From the NCBI GenBank assembly GCA_964436825.1, contig CAYTEO010000002.1, positions 123,166 through 187,165 on the forward strand: 64,000 nucleotides of DNA, given 5' to 3'. The position numbers were made by a program, and so were the translations under genes. The notes under the pieces are model-generated. The model did not search any database and was not told the DNA's origin. It saw only the letters and a list, made by a program, of their open reading frames with translations. This DNA is from CAYTEO01 sp964436825. GTDB lineage: Bacteria > Krumholzibacteriota > Krumholzibacteriia > LZORAL124-64-63. Positions within the stretch are counted from its first letter, which is position 1; each line of letters begins with the position of its first letter. This document shows positions 48,855 through 56,866 of this stretch, one piece after another.

Positions 48855-49118
48855 TCAGCGGTACCAGCGCAGGATCTGGGCCGCGACGAACAGCCCCACC
48901 ACGCTCATCAGGTTGAAGTGGACCTTGAAGCCGAACGTGATGTCCAGGACGACCAGGTCCCAGTGGTTGACCTCGGGGCCGAAACCGACCGATTTGACGA
49001 AGAGCTGGTAGGGGATCGAGTCCGGATCCAGGAACAGTGCGATGACATTGCTCAGGATCGCGCCCAGCACCATCCCCAGCAGGAACGTGAAAACGATCGT
49101 GCCCAGCGACTTGCGCAT
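48855..49118 (-). CDS. DUF4321-like two-helix membrane protein
   Basis: 87 aa. Two hydrophobic helices (IVFTFLLGMVLGAILSNVIA and LMSVVGLFVAAQIL) flank a middle strand region with LVVLDITFGFKVHFNL. The pattern GxxLGxxxx ... LDL-x-xITFGF-x-x-x-NL ... G matches DUF4321, a family of unknown function described from Firmicutes and other bacteria. First gene of the operon that contains tatA and the MrfA/MrfB-like pair. No function can be given. Confidence 0.7.
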   Translation of the reverse strand: MRKSLGTIVFTFLLGMVLGAILSNVIALFLDPDSIPYQLFVKSVGFGPEVNHWDLVVLDITFGFKVHFNLMSVVGLFVAAQILRWYR

Positions 49119-49161
49119 CCGTGCTCCCCGTCGTGAGGCCAGCGGTCAGGGGCCCGGGTCC

Positions 49162-49190
49162 AATATACCTCGTCTGCCGGACGGGACCAA
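49162..49190 (-). promoter_or_regulatory. Sigma-70-like promoter for the DUF4321-tatA-mrfAB-like operon
   Basis: Minus strand TTGGTC, a 17-base spacer, then TATATT. Start near 49155, leaving a leader of about 37 bases before the DUF4321-like ATG. The -35 lies immediately after the stop codon of the LytR_C gene. No LexA-like operator was seen around it. Confidence 0.6.
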
Positions 49191-49192
49191 CC

Positions 49193-49633
49193 CTATTCTC
49201 CCGCCTGCGCCGGCGGCGCCCCGCCGCCCAGACCGAGGGCCCGTTCGATGCGTCCGGCGTCCCGGCCCAGGACCAGGACGGCATCCTCGCTGCGCTCGGG
49301 ATCGGCCTCGGGCAGCACGACGATCCCGCCGAGTCGTCGCGCCAGCGCCGCGCCCCTGCCGTCCGGCAGGTCGTTGACCAGCAACAGCGAGTGGCGGAAG
49401 TGGAAATGGGGAGCGTTGCCGGTGCGATCGACGACGATCCCCGCCGCGGGCAGGGCCCGGGCGATCCGCCTGGCCAGCCCCGGCCGGCCCGAGCCGTTCA
49501 GGACCGTCAGGTGTACCGGCGGCACGTCGCCGTCGGCGACGTCACGCGCCTGCTTCCGGCCGCGCAGACCGATCCCCACCGAGACGAGACAGGCGACTCC
49601 CGCCAGCAGGAGCAGCAGCTGGGAACGCCGCAT
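49193..49633 (-). CDS. LytR C-terminal-domain membrane protein
   Basis: 146 aa. One N-terminal membrane helix (QLLLLLAGVACLVSVGIGL), a short linker, then a domain with VHLTVLNGSGRPGLARRIAR, the LNGS/T...GLA pattern of the LytR_C domain, followed by VVDRTGNAPHFHF and a terminal block HSLLLVNDLPDGRGAALARR. LytR_C proteins sit in the cell envelope; no enzyme activity is established. The ATG at 49633 begins directly at the membrane helix. It follows the HIT gene with one base between. Confidence 0.75.
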   Translation of the reverse strand: MRRSQLLLLLAGVACLVSVGIGLRGRKQARDVADGDVPPVHLTVLNGSGRPGLARRIARALPAAGIVVDRTGNAPHFHFRHSLLLVNDLPDGRGAALARRLGGIVVLPEADPERSEDAVLVLGRDAGRIERALGLGGGAPPAQAGE

Positions 49634-49634
49634 C

Positions 49635-50141
49635 TCAGGTCCCCGACTCCGCCAGGGCGGCCGCCAGGGCCGGCCGCAGGCTCGCAAAGGTCTGGTCGAG
49701 GGTCTCGGGGATGACGCGCGTGTCCCCGATGACGGTGATGAAGTTCGTGTCGGCCTGCCAGCGTGGGAGCATGTGGACGTGGAAGTGCCCCGGGATCCCG
49801 GCGCCGGCGGCGGCACCGCCGTTGTAACCGCAGTTGATGCCGTGCGGCTGGTAGACATCCCGCAGCGCCCGCTCCATGGCCTTCAGCAGGCGGCTCATGT
49901 CGGCCACCTCCTCGCCCGTGCACTCGGTGAGACTGCCGCAGTGGCGGTTGAGGACCAGCAGGAGATGCCCGCCGTTGTAGGGATAGTGGTTCAGGATGAC
50001 GAACCAGTGACGGTCCCGGTGCAGGATGTACTCCTGCTCGTCCGCCCGCTGCTGGCAGTTGCAGAAGACACAGCCTTCCTCCTGCTTCTCCCCCTTGACG
50101 TAGGCGAGCCGCCACGGTGTGTAGAGTCGGTCCACGATCAT
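49635..50141 (-). CDS. HIT-family nucleotide hydrolase/phosphorylase
   Basis: 168 aa histidine-triad protein. The active motif HxHxHxx is HFHVHMLPRW near residue 115. A cysteine pair near the N-terminus (CVFCNCQQ) is the zinc-binding site of Ap4A-phosphorylase-like HIT proteins, which start with the same RLYTPWRLAYVKG block. Such enzymes act on dinucleoside polyphosphates or AMP derivatives. Its start overlaps the stop of the GlmU-like gene (ATGA). Confidence 0.88.
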   Translation of the reverse strand: MIVDRLYTPWRLAYVKGEKQEEGCVFCNCQQRADEQEYILHRDRHWFVILNHYPYNGGHLLLVLNRHCGSLTECTGEEVADMSRLLKAMERALRDVYQPHGINCGYNGGAAAGAGIPGHFHVHMLPRWQADTNFITVIGDTRVIPETLDQTFASLRPALAAALAESGT

Positions 50142-50890
50142 GCCTCCTGTCGCCAGCGCAGCAACTGTTCGGCGGCCGCCAGCTCCTCGACGGTGTTGAT
50201 GCCGACGACCTCGGCGGGGTCGTCGACGACCTCGGTGCCGACGGGCCTTCCGTCCGCCACCAGCAGCTCGATCGTGTCGGTCAGGTAGTACTCCCGCTGG
50301 TCGTTGTCGGTGTCGAGCCGGTCCAGGACCGCCAGCAGGTCCGCGGTCCGGTAGCAGTAGACGCCGGTGTTGTACTCGCCGATGGCCAGCTCCTCGGGCG
50401 TGGCGTCGCGGGCCTCGACGATCCGCCGCAACCGGCCGGTTTCGTCCTTGACGATCCGCCCGTAGGCGCCCGCGTCGTCGACGACCGCCGTCAGGACGAC
50501 TGCGGCCGCCCCGCTCTCCCGGGTCGCGGCCACCAGGCGAAGCAGCGTCTCCGGCCGCAGCAGGGGGACGTCACCGGCCAGGACGACCGTCCAGCCGTCG
50601 GGCCGCAGGGCCGGCGCCGCGCACTGGACGGCGTGGCCCGTGCCGAGCTGGGGCTCCTGGAGGACGTAGACCAGATCGTCACCGCCGACGGCGGCGCGGA
50701 CCCGGTCTGCCTGGTGTCCCACGACGACGACGCTGCGCTGGATGCCGGCGTCGCGCACCGTGGCCAGGACGTGTTCCAGCAGGGTCCTGCCGGCCAGGCG
50801 GTGGAGGACCTTGGGCAGGTCGCTGCGCATCCGGGTTCCCTTGCCGGCGGCCAGGACGACCGCCTGGACGCCGTTGGCGATATCGTTCAT
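50138..50890 (-). CDS. GlmU-type uridylyltransferase, N-terminal domain only
   Basis: 250 aa. It matches the pyrophosphorylase half of GlmU, which makes UDP-N-acetylglucosamine from GlcNAc-1-phosphate and UTP: AVVLAAGKGTRMRSDLPKVL near the N-terminus, LQEPQLGTGHAV, LAGDVPLLRPETL, EYNTGVYCY and the VGINTVEELAAAE end. The left-handed beta-helix acetyltransferase half (about 200 residues) is absent and the gene stops cleanly, with ATGA overlap into the HIT gene. The acetylation step must be done elsewhere, or this enzyme makes another UDP-sugar. Confidence 0.82.
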   Translation of the reverse strand: MNDIANGVQAVVLAAGKGTRMRSDLPKVLHRLAGRTLLEHVLATVRDAGIQRSVVVVGHQADRVRAAVGGDDLVYVLQEPQLGTGHAVQCAAPALRPDGWTVVLAGDVPLLRPETLLRLVAATRESGAAAVVLTAVVDDAGAYGRIVKDETGRLRRIVEARDATPEELAIGEYNTGVYCYRTADLLAVLDRLDTDNDQREYYLTDTIELLVADGRPVGTEVVDDPAEVVGINTVEELAAAEQLLRWRQEA

Positions 50891-51759
50891 GGTGTCTCCC
50901 CGAGCAGCGGTGACTCCCTGACGCCGTCGTCCTCGACGACCAGGGAGAGGTTGTCGATCAGGCGGGCCGGCCCCACGTGGGCGGCCACGGCCAGCAGGAC
51001 CCGGCCGGCGATCGTCTCCGGGCGCTCCAGCTCCGGCACGGTCCGCACCTCCGCGTAGTCGACGGCGTCGGCGTCCGCCAGGTGCAGGGCGAGGGTCGCC
51101 TCGATCGCGTCGACGCGCCGCTCCCCCTCCTCCAGCAGCCGCCGTGCGGCCTCCAGGGCCCGCCAGAGGCAGAGGGCCCGGCGCCTCTGTTCCCCGTCCA
51201 GGTAGCGGTTGCGCGACGAGAGGGCAAGCCCGTCCGGCTCGCGGACCGTCGGCGCGTCGATCAACCGCACCGGGAAGGCGAGGTCCCGGACCATCTCGTC
51301 GATGACCAGGCACTGCTGGGCGTCCTTGCGGCCGAAGACGGCCACGGCCGGCCGCACCAGGTTCAGCAGCTTGCCCACGACCGTCAGGACGCCGGCGAAG
51401 TGGCCCGGACGCCGGGCGCCGCAGAGGCATCCGGCCCGCGGTCCGGGCTGGACCGTCACCCCGGTGCCGGCGGGATAGAGGTCCTCGACCGGCGGGGCGT
51501 AGACGGCCGCCACGTCGAGGGGCTCGAGCAGCGCCAGGTCGGCGTCGAGATCGCGCGGGTAGCGCTCGAAGTCCTCGCCCGGCCCGAACTGGGTCGGGTT
51601 GACGAAGATGGAGACGACGACCGGTCCCTCCTGCGCCGCCCGCCGGACGAGGCTCAGGTGCCCCTCGTGGAGGGCCCCCATCGTGGGGACCAGGGCCAGT
51701 CCCCGGCGGCGGAGCGGTTCGAGCCGCTGCAGGTCGGCGCGTTGGCGCAGCAGCTCCAT
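50887..51759 (-). CDS. panC: Pantothenate synthetase
   Basis: PanC (290 aa) joins pantoate and beta-alanine using ATP. The N-terminal PTMGALHEGHLSLVRRA block (HIGH-like), IFVNPTQFGPGEDFERYPR, VFGRKDAQQCLVID and LALSSRNRYLDGEQR (KMSKS-like) are all present. Its ATG overlaps the panB stop and its stop overlaps the GlmU-like start, so it is translated in a chain. With panB and coaD elsewhere in the window it supplies coenzyme A precursors. Confidence 0.97.
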   Translation of the reverse strand: MELLRQRADLQRLEPLRRRGLALVPTMGALHEGHLSLVRRAAQEGPVVVSIFVNPTQFGPGEDFERYPRDLDADLALLEPLDVAAVYAPPVEDLYPAGTGVTVQPGPRAGCLCGARRPGHFAGVLTVVGKLLNLVRPAVAVFGRKDAQQCLVIDEMVRDLAFPVRLIDAPTVREPDGLALSSRNRYLDGEQRRRALCLWRALEAARRLLEEGERRVDAIEATLALHLADADAVDYAEVRTVPELERPETIAGRVLLAVAAHVGPARLIDNLSLVVEDDGVRESPLLGETP

Positions 51760-52673
51760 CACGACTCGCCCTCGCGCCCGTTGTCGATCCCGGCCAGGTA
51801 GCCTGGCGCCGGCGGCCCGGCGTCCCGCCCGGGGGCGGGTCCGGTGCGCTCGGCGGCGGCGGCGGGTTCGTCCAGGAAGCAGTGTTCCGGGCCGGGGAAG
51901 ACGCCGCCCCGCACATCCTCTGCGTAGCCGCGGACCGCCGCTACGGCCTCGCGCCCCAGCTCGGCGTAGCGCTTGACGAACCGCGGGCGCATCCCGTCGT
52001 AGAGGCCCAGCAGGTCGTGGAAGACCAGGACCTGCCCATCGCAGTCCGGCCCGGCCCCGATGCCGATGGTCGGGATCGTCAACGATGCGGTGATCCTCGC
52101 CGCCAGCGCGGTCGGGATGCACTCCAGGACCAGGGAGAAGCAGCCGATCTCCTCCAGGTAGGCCGCCTCGTCCAGCATCAGGTCGGCGGCGCCGCGCCCC
52201 CGCCCCTGGACCTTGAACCCGCCCAGCTTGTTGATCGACTGGGGGGTGAGACCGAGATGTCCCATGACCGGGATCTCGGCGGCCAGCAGGGCCTGGATGA
52301 CCTCGCCACGGCGGCGCCCGCCCTCGACCTTGACGGCCGCGGCACCCCCTTCCTTGACCAGGCGGATGGCATGGCGGACCGTCTCCTGGGGCGAGACGTG
52401 GAAGCTGCCGTACGGCATGTCGGCGATGACCGGCACGCCGGGCCGCGACCGTGTGACCGCCGCCGTGTGGTGGACCATCTGGTCGACGGTCACCGGCAGC
52501 GTGTTCTCGTAGCCGAGCACGACCATGCCGACCGAATCCCCCACCAGCAGGGCGTCGACACCGGCCTCGCGCGCGATCAGCGCCGAGGTCATGTCGTAGG
52601 CGGTCAGCATGACGATCTTCTCGCCGCGCCGCTTCTTGCGGCCGAACAGGGCGAGGGTGGCGGGCTTGCCCAT
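51759..52673 (-). CDS. panB: 3-methyl-2-oxobutanoate hydroxymethyltransferase
   Basis: PanB (304 aa) makes ketopantoate from 2-oxoisovalerate and methylene-tetrahydrofolate. Family blocks: VMLTAYDMTSALIAREAGVD, VGDSVGMVVLGYENTLPVT, ADMPYGSFHVSPQE, AVKVEGGR, GHLGLTPQSINKLGGFKVQG and PTIGIGAGPDCDGQVLVFHD. ATG at 52673 with AAAGGAG. A C-terminal tail of about 40 residues after the conserved core is rich in Pro and Ala and slightly longer than usual. Confidence 0.97.
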   Translation of the reverse strand: MGKPATLALFGRKKRRGEKIVMLTAYDMTSALIAREAGVDALLVGDSVGMVVLGYENTLPVTVDQMVHHTAAVTRSRPGVPVIADMPYGSFHVSPQETVRHAIRLVKEGGAAAVKVEGGRRRGEVIQALLAAEIPVMGHLGLTPQSINKLGGFKVQGRGRGAADLMLDEAAYLEEIGCFSLVLECIPTALAARITASLTIPTIGIGAGPDCDGQVLVFHDLLGLYDGMRPRFVKRYAELGREAVAAVRGYAEDVRGGVFPGPEHCFLDEPAAAAERTGPAPGRDAGPPAPGYLAGIDNGREGES

Positions 52674-52695
52674 CACCGCTCCTTTCCGCGCCGGA

Positions 52696-53328
52696 CTAGC
52701 CCGGAGCGAAGAACCGCGTCCCGTGGAACTCCTCCTGCAGCTGCTCGAACAGCCGGTCGAAGTCGGCGGGGACGTTGACGAAATCGATCTCGTTGGTGTT
52801 GACGACCAGCAGCGGCGTCTCGTCGTAGTGATGGAAAAAGTAGTTGTAGGCGGAGTTGAGCGCATCGATGTAGTCGCGGTTCATGTCCTGCTCGAAGCTG
52901 CGACCGCGGATCCGGATGCGCTCCATCAGGACATCGGTCGACGCCTGCAGGTAGATGACCAGGTCGGGGCGCAGGATCCGCTGCTCGAGGATCGTGGCCA
53001 GCTGGTCGTAGAGGGCCAGTTCGTCGTCGTTCAGGTTCAGGGTGGCGAAGATCCGGTCCTTGGCGAACAGGTAGTCCGAGACGAGGTGGCCGCTGAACAG
53101 CTCGCCCTGCATCAGTTCCTGCTGCTGCCGGAACCGGCTGAGCAGGAAGAAGATCTGGGTCTGGAAGGCGTAGGCGGCGCGGTCCCGGTAGAAACGCGAG
53201 AGAAAAGGGTTCTCCTCGACGACCTCCAGGTTGACGGTGGCACCGAGGCGACCGGCCAGCAACTTGGCCAGGCTGGTCTTGCCGGCACCGATGACGCCCT
53301 CGACGACGATGTAACCCCAGGGGATCAC
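52696..53328 (-). CDS. Deoxynucleoside kinase (deoxyadenosine/deoxyguanosine type)
   Basis: 210 aa kinase of the dNK/dGK family that salvages deoxynucleosides. P-loop VVEGVIGAGKTSLAKLLA near residues 7-24, EVVEENPFLSRFYRD, the YDQLATIL region, the RIRGRSFEQD lid with its arginines and YNYFFHHYDETPLLVVNTN. The start is GTG at 53328, preceded by GGAG and overlapping the folK stop (GTGA). In this phylogenetic setting such kinases often neighbour folK, panB and panC. Confidence 0.9.
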   Translation of the reverse strand: MIPWGYIVVEGVIGAGKTSLAKLLAGRLGATVNLEVVEENPFLSRFYRDRAAYAFQTQIFFLLSRFRQQQELMQGELFSGHLVSDYLFAKDRIFATLNLNDDELALYDQLATILEQRILRPDLVIYLQASTDVLMERIRIRGRSFEQDMNRDYIDALNSAYNYFFHHYDETPLLVVNTNEIDFVNVPADFDRLFEQLQEEFHGTRFFAPG

Positions 53329-53861
53329 GCCTGCTCCTTCCGACCCGCGGCCGGGAGCCGCAGCGTCAGCTCCGTCCTCCGGACCCAGGGTCCGGGCCGG
53401 TGACCGATGATGGCACACAGCTCCGCCACTGTCAGCCCGCAATCGGGAACGACCATCCGCGGCGCCACCTCTGCCAGCGGCTGCAGCACGAAGGCCCGCT
53501 CGTGGAGGCGGGGATGCGGGACCGTCAGTTCGGGCGTGCGGACGATCCGGTCGTCCCAGAGCAGCAGGTCGCAGTCGATGGTCCGCGGTTGCATGTGCGT
53601 CCGGGGAGGCCGGCCGAGGGCCGCCTCCACCGCCTGGAGCCGCGGCAGCAGGGCCTCGGGCTCGAGATCGCTCAGCGCGGCGGCGACGGCGTTGAGGTAG
53701 GGCTGCTGGTGGCCCGGACCGACGTACTCGCTGGCGTAGACGGAACTGACGGCCTCCAGGGCGAGCCCGGCGATCCCGTCGAGCCGATCGACCGCCGCCT
53801 GGAGGTTCGCCAGGCGGTCCCCCAGGTTCGAGCCCAGGCCGATCATGACGGCGGCGGTCAC
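53325..53861 (-). CDS. folK: 2-amino-4-hydroxy-6-hydroxymethyldihydropteridine pyrophosphokinase
   Basis: FolK (178 aa) pyrophosphorylates 6-hydroxymethyl-7,8-dihydropterin in folate synthesis. The N-terminal IGLGSNLGDRLANLQAAVD block, VSSVYASEYVG, QQPYLNAVA and the signature block RTIDCDLLLWDD with PHPRLHERAFVLQPLAEVAP are present. I chose the GTG at 53861 because GGGAGG lies five to six bases before it; an ATG five codons later is the alternative. It follows folB by 13 bases. Confidence 0.96.
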   Translation of the reverse strand: MTAAVMIGLGSNLGDRLANLQAAVDRLDGIAGLALEAVSSVYASEYVGPGHQQPYLNAVAAALSDLEPEALLPRLQAVEAALGRPPRTHMQPRTIDCDLLLWDDRIVRTPELTVPHPRLHERAFVLQPLAEVAPRMVVPDCGLTVAELCAIIGHRPGPWVRRTELTLRLPAAGRKEQA

Positions 53862-53874
53862 GGCTGCCTCCCGC

Positions 53875-54294
53875 TCACTGGACGGAGTCGCCGCCGCGGT
53901 GGGAGCCGCGGCGCGGCCAGTGGTGCTGGATGAGATCCTCTCGGCTGCGGTCGACGGTGACCGAGACCGAGCCCAGGAAGTTCCGGATGGGCGGATTCGG
54001 CTTGTGGACGGTGACCGTCACCGCCTCCAGCGGGAACTCCAGCAGCAGGGCGCGGGCGATCCGCTCGGCGAGGGTCTCCAGCAGGGTGAACCGCTCGCTG
54101 GCGGTCAGGTTGACGATCCGCTCGTGGACGGCCGTGTAGTCCAGGGCGTCGCGCAGGGAGTCGCTGGCGGCGGCCGCCCCCACGTCCCCCCACAGTTCCA
54201 CGTCGATGACGAACCGCTGCCCCAGCTCCCGCTCCGCCGGCAGGACGCCGTGGTAGGCGTAGACGTCGATCCCGGTCAGTCGAATGCAGTCCAT
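53875..54294 (-). CDS. folB: Dihydroneopterin aldolase
   Basis: FolB (139 aa) converts dihydroneopterin to 6-hydroxymethyldihydropterin, the step before FolK. Family blocks: LTGIDVYAYHGVLPAERELG, QRFVIDVELW, DYTAVHERI and VTVTVHKPNPPIRNFLGSVS. The C-terminus has an extra basic stretch (RSREDLIQHHWPRR). The ATG at 54294 overlaps the stop of the aminotransferase gene. Confidence 0.95.
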   Translation of the reverse strand: MDCIRLTGIDVYAYHGVLPAERELGQRFVIDVELWGDVGAAAASDSLRDALDYTAVHERIVNLTASERFTLLETLAERIARALLLEFPLEAVTVTVHKPNPPIRNFLGSVSVTVDRSREDLIQHHWPRRGSHRGGDSVQ

Positions 54295-55445
54295 CAGAGC
54301 CTCCTGAGCCGCCGGGCGGCCTCCTCCAGGTCCGCATCGGAGCAGGTCAGCGAGATCCGGAACCACCCTTCCCCCCCCTGGCCGAACCCGACGCCGGGAG
54401 TGACGACCAGATCGAGCCGTTCCAGCAGGTCCCGGCAGAAGGCCACCGAGTCGCCGTCGCCCGGGACGGGGCACCACACGTAGAAAGTGGCATCGGTTTC
54501 GAACGGGGACAAGCCCGCGTCGCGCAGGGCCGCGACGACCAGTTCCCGCCGGCGGGGGTAGACGGACATGACCTCCTCGCGCAGGGCGGTGAAGTCGTCG
54601 CCCAGTCCGGCCGCGGCCGCCGCCTGGACCGCCGTGAAGACCCCGCTGTCGATGTTCTGCTTGACCCGGTCCAGGGCGGCGATGACCTCTTCGTGGCCGA
54701 CGGCGAACCCGATCCGCCAGCCGGTCATGTTGAACAGCTTGGAGAAGCTGTGCAGCTCGACGACCCGGTCGCGCTCCAGGTCGGCCACCTCGAGCAGCGA
54801 AACCGGCCGCCGCGGTCCGAAGTAGACCTCCTGGTAGGCGGCGTCGTTGGCCACGACGATCCGCCTGCCGCGCACCGCCTCCAGCAGCTCCCGGTAGAAG
54901 GCGGCGTCGGCCACCGCGCCGGTGGGGTTGTGGGGGTAGTTGGTCAGCAGCAGGCGGGTCCGCTCCCCGGCCAGGGCCACCACCTCCGGCACCCGGGGGA
55001 CGAACCGCTCCGTCGCGGGGAGGCGGTAGGGAACCGGCACGCCGCCGGCCAGCAGGGTCGCGTTGCCGTAGACGGGGTAGCCGGGATCCGGGACCAGGAC
55101 CTCGTCCCCCTCCTCCAGCAGCGCCAGGGGCAGGTGGGCCAGTCCCTCCTTGCTGCCGATCAGGGCCAGGACGTGCCGCTGCGGATCGACCGCCACGCCG
55201 CAGCGGCGTGCCAGCCAGTCGGCCACGGCCTCGCGGAACCAGTCAGCCCCCTGGTTGCTGGGGTACCGGTGGTGGTCCGGGCGTCGGGCGGCCGCCACCA
55301 GGGCCTCGACCAGCGGCTCCGGCGTGGGGCGGTCGGGGTCGCCGATCCCCAGGTCGACGACGGGGCGCCCGGCCGCCAGGGCCTGGCGCCGCGCTCGGTC
55401 GATGTCGGTGAACAGGTAGGGCGGCAGGCGGTCCAGGCGGGACAT
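54294..55445 (-). CDS. LL-diaminopimelate aminotransferase-like enzyme
   Basis: 383 aa fold-type I PLP aminotransferase of the DapL group, which makes LL-diaminopimelate directly from tetrahydrodipicolinate for lysine and peptidoglycan. Blocks: PPYLFTDIDRARR, VDLGIGDPDRPTP, YPSNQGADWFREAVADWLAR, NYPHNPTGAVAD and the PLP lysine K236 in LHSFSKLFNMTGWRIGFAVG. The paralogous aminotransferase at 4.6 kb is of the aspartate type. A related aromatic or glutamate-specific activity cannot be excluded. The ATG at 55445 follows GGGAGACGG. Confidence 0.85.
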   Translation of the reverse strand: MSRLDRLPPYLFTDIDRARRQALAAGRPVVDLGIGDPDRPTPEPLVEALVAAARRPDHHRYPSNQGADWFREAVADWLARRCGVAVDPQRHVLALIGSKEGLAHLPLALLEEGDEVLVPDPGYPVYGNATLLAGGVPVPYRLPATERFVPRVPEVVALAGERTRLLLTNYPHNPTGAVADAAFYRELLEAVRGRRIVVANDAAYQEVYFGPRRPVSLLEVADLERDRVVELHSFSKLFNMTGWRIGFAVGHEEVIAALDRVKQNIDSGVFTAVQAAAAAGLGDDFTALREEVMSVYPRRRELVVAALRDAGLSPFETDATFYVWCPVPGDGDSVAFCRDLLERLDLVVTPGVGFGQGGEGWFRISLTCSDADLEEAARRLRRL

Positions 55446-55483
55446 GTTCCGTCTCCCGTGGTGGAAGGGGCAGCCGTCGGCGC

Positions 55484-55519
55484 GACCGACCCCGCGGCTC
55501 CGCGGCCGCGGGGTCGGTC
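55484..55519 (-). terminator. Candidate intrinsic terminator of the TPR gene
   Basis: A perfect 14-base-pair stem (GACCGACCCCGCGG and CCGCGGGGTCGGTC) with an 8-base loop lies 19 bases after the TPR gene stop and 38 bases before the aminotransferase start. There is no T tract on the minus-strand side. In such a GC-rich genome the strong stem itself is the main evidence. Confidence 0.6.
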
Positions 55520-55537
55520 CCGTTCGACAGCCGGTGA

Positions 55538-56707
55538 TCAACCGGCGTTCTCGCGCTTGCGGCGCTCGATCTCCAGCAGCTGGTCCTGGCGCTGGATCTC
55601 CTGGCGGGCGTAACCGGTCAGGCGGTCGTTGCCACAGGTGGTCACGAAGCGGAACTTCTCCTTGGCCTCGGCGTAGCGCTTGGCACACTCGAGGGCCTTC
55701 CCCCACCCGTAGTAGATCTCGGCCAGGTAGGTCTTCCCCTTGGCCTTGAACTGGTCGGCGGCCTGCTGGGCGGCAGCCAGCGCCTTCTCGCACTGGCCGG
55801 CCCGGGCCAGCATCTCCACCCGGATCCCGGCCACACGGTGATCGTCGGGGCGCAGCTCCAGGTAGCGACCGTAGGCCTCGGCGGCGGCGGCGTATTGCTG
55901 GAGCTGCTCCTCGCTGCGGGCCAGGCTCAGCCAGGCCGGTGCGTGCCCGGGATTCTTGGCCACGAAATCGCGGCAGAGCTGGGCCGCCTCGGTGTAGTTC
56001 TGCTGGCGCATCGCCTTGACGATGAGCTGGTAGCCGGTGCTGCCGCCGGCGTTGCTGGCGTACTGCTTGTACTTCTCCTGGTACTGCTGGGCCAGCTCCA
56101 GGTTGCCCAGGCGCTTCTCCTTCTCGGCCGCCTTCTGGCACGCCTTGGCCAGGTTCTTGAAGACCTTGTCCTTCAGGTCCGGGCACGACTCCAGGCAGTG
56201 CTCGTAGGTCTCCACCGAGTGCCGGTAGTCCTTCACGGCGTAGTGCATCAGGGCCAGGTTGAACAGGATCTTGCAGTCGTCCGGCTCGAGGACCGAGGCG
56301 CGGACGTACTCCTGGCGGGCCAGCTTGTAGAGCTTCAGCTTGGCGTAGGTCTTGCCCAGGTCCATGTAGTCCCCGGCCTCGGCGTTGCCGCCGCGGACCT
56401 CGATGAGCTGCTCCTGGACCTCGCGGGCCTTCTGGTACTGGCCGGTGGCGTAGTAACCCTTCCCCAGGTAGCGCAGGGACTTGACATGGTCGGGGCAGAT
56501 GCTGAGCGCCGACTCGAGGGACGGGATGGCCTGCTGCCAGTTCTGGGCCTTGATGAACTCGGCGGCCATCATGAAGGCGTGATCGGCCTCCTTCTGCTGG
56601 GGCTCCGGACAGGCCAGGCCGGCGGTAGCGCCCCAGAACGCGGCCAGGGCGACCAGCAGGAGGATCAGAAGGGACCGGATTCGCTGTGGGGTCGGGAATC
56701 GTTGCAC
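55538..56707 (-). CDS. Exported tetratricopeptide-repeat protein, lysine-rich
   Basis: 389 aa. The GTG start at 56707, preceded by GGAGGT, begins VQRFPTPQRIRS, then a signal peptide (LLILLLVALAAFWGATAGLA) ending before CPEP. The rest is about eight TPR units, e.g. KSLRYLGKGYYATGQYQKAR, DYMDLGKTYAKLKLYKLARQ, PAWLSLARSEEQLQQYAAAA. It is unusually lysine-rich for this arginine-biased window and contains about ten cysteines outside the signal. A near-consensus promoter and a strong hairpin make it a single-gene unit. Probably a periplasmic scaffold; partner unknown. Confidence 0.82.
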   Translation of the reverse strand: MQRFPTPQRIRSLLILLLVALAAFWGATAGLACPEPQQKEADHAFMMAAEFIKAQNWQQAIPSLESALSICPDHVKSLRYLGKGYYATGQYQKAREVQEQLIEVRGGNAEAGDYMDLGKTYAKLKLYKLARQEYVRASVLEPDDCKILFNLALMHYAVKDYRHSVETYEHCLESCPDLKDKVFKNLAKACQKAAEKEKRLGNLELAQQYQEKYKQYASNAGGSTGYQLIVKAMRQQNYTEAAQLCRDFVAKNPGHAPAWLSLARSEEQLQQYAAAAEAYGRYLELRPDDHRVAGIRVEMLARAGQCEKALAAAQQAADQFKAKGKTYLAEIYYGWGKALECAKRYAEAKEKFRFVTTCGNDRLTGYARQEIQRQDQLLEIERRKRENAG

Positions 56708-56781
56708 GTTCAACCTCCGGGCATGCTTCACTGGATACGGACGGGGCACCTGCGGCTGCCCCGGCACAGGCAGGTCGACTA

Positions 56782-56810
56782 ACGATAGAAACCGTCCCTT
56801 CACCTGTCAA
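56782..56810 (-). promoter_or_regulatory. Near-consensus sigma-70 promoter of the TPR gene
   Basis: Minus strand TTGACA (perfect -35), a 17-base spacer and TATCGT. Start near 56775, about 68 bases before the GTG start of the TPR gene. It is the closest match to the sigma-70 consensus in the window. Confidence 0.7.
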
Positions 56811-56866
56811 CGCACATCCCGTCGCACGGAAATGCAACAGCAGGACGCGAGCGGGGTTCCGCCCGG

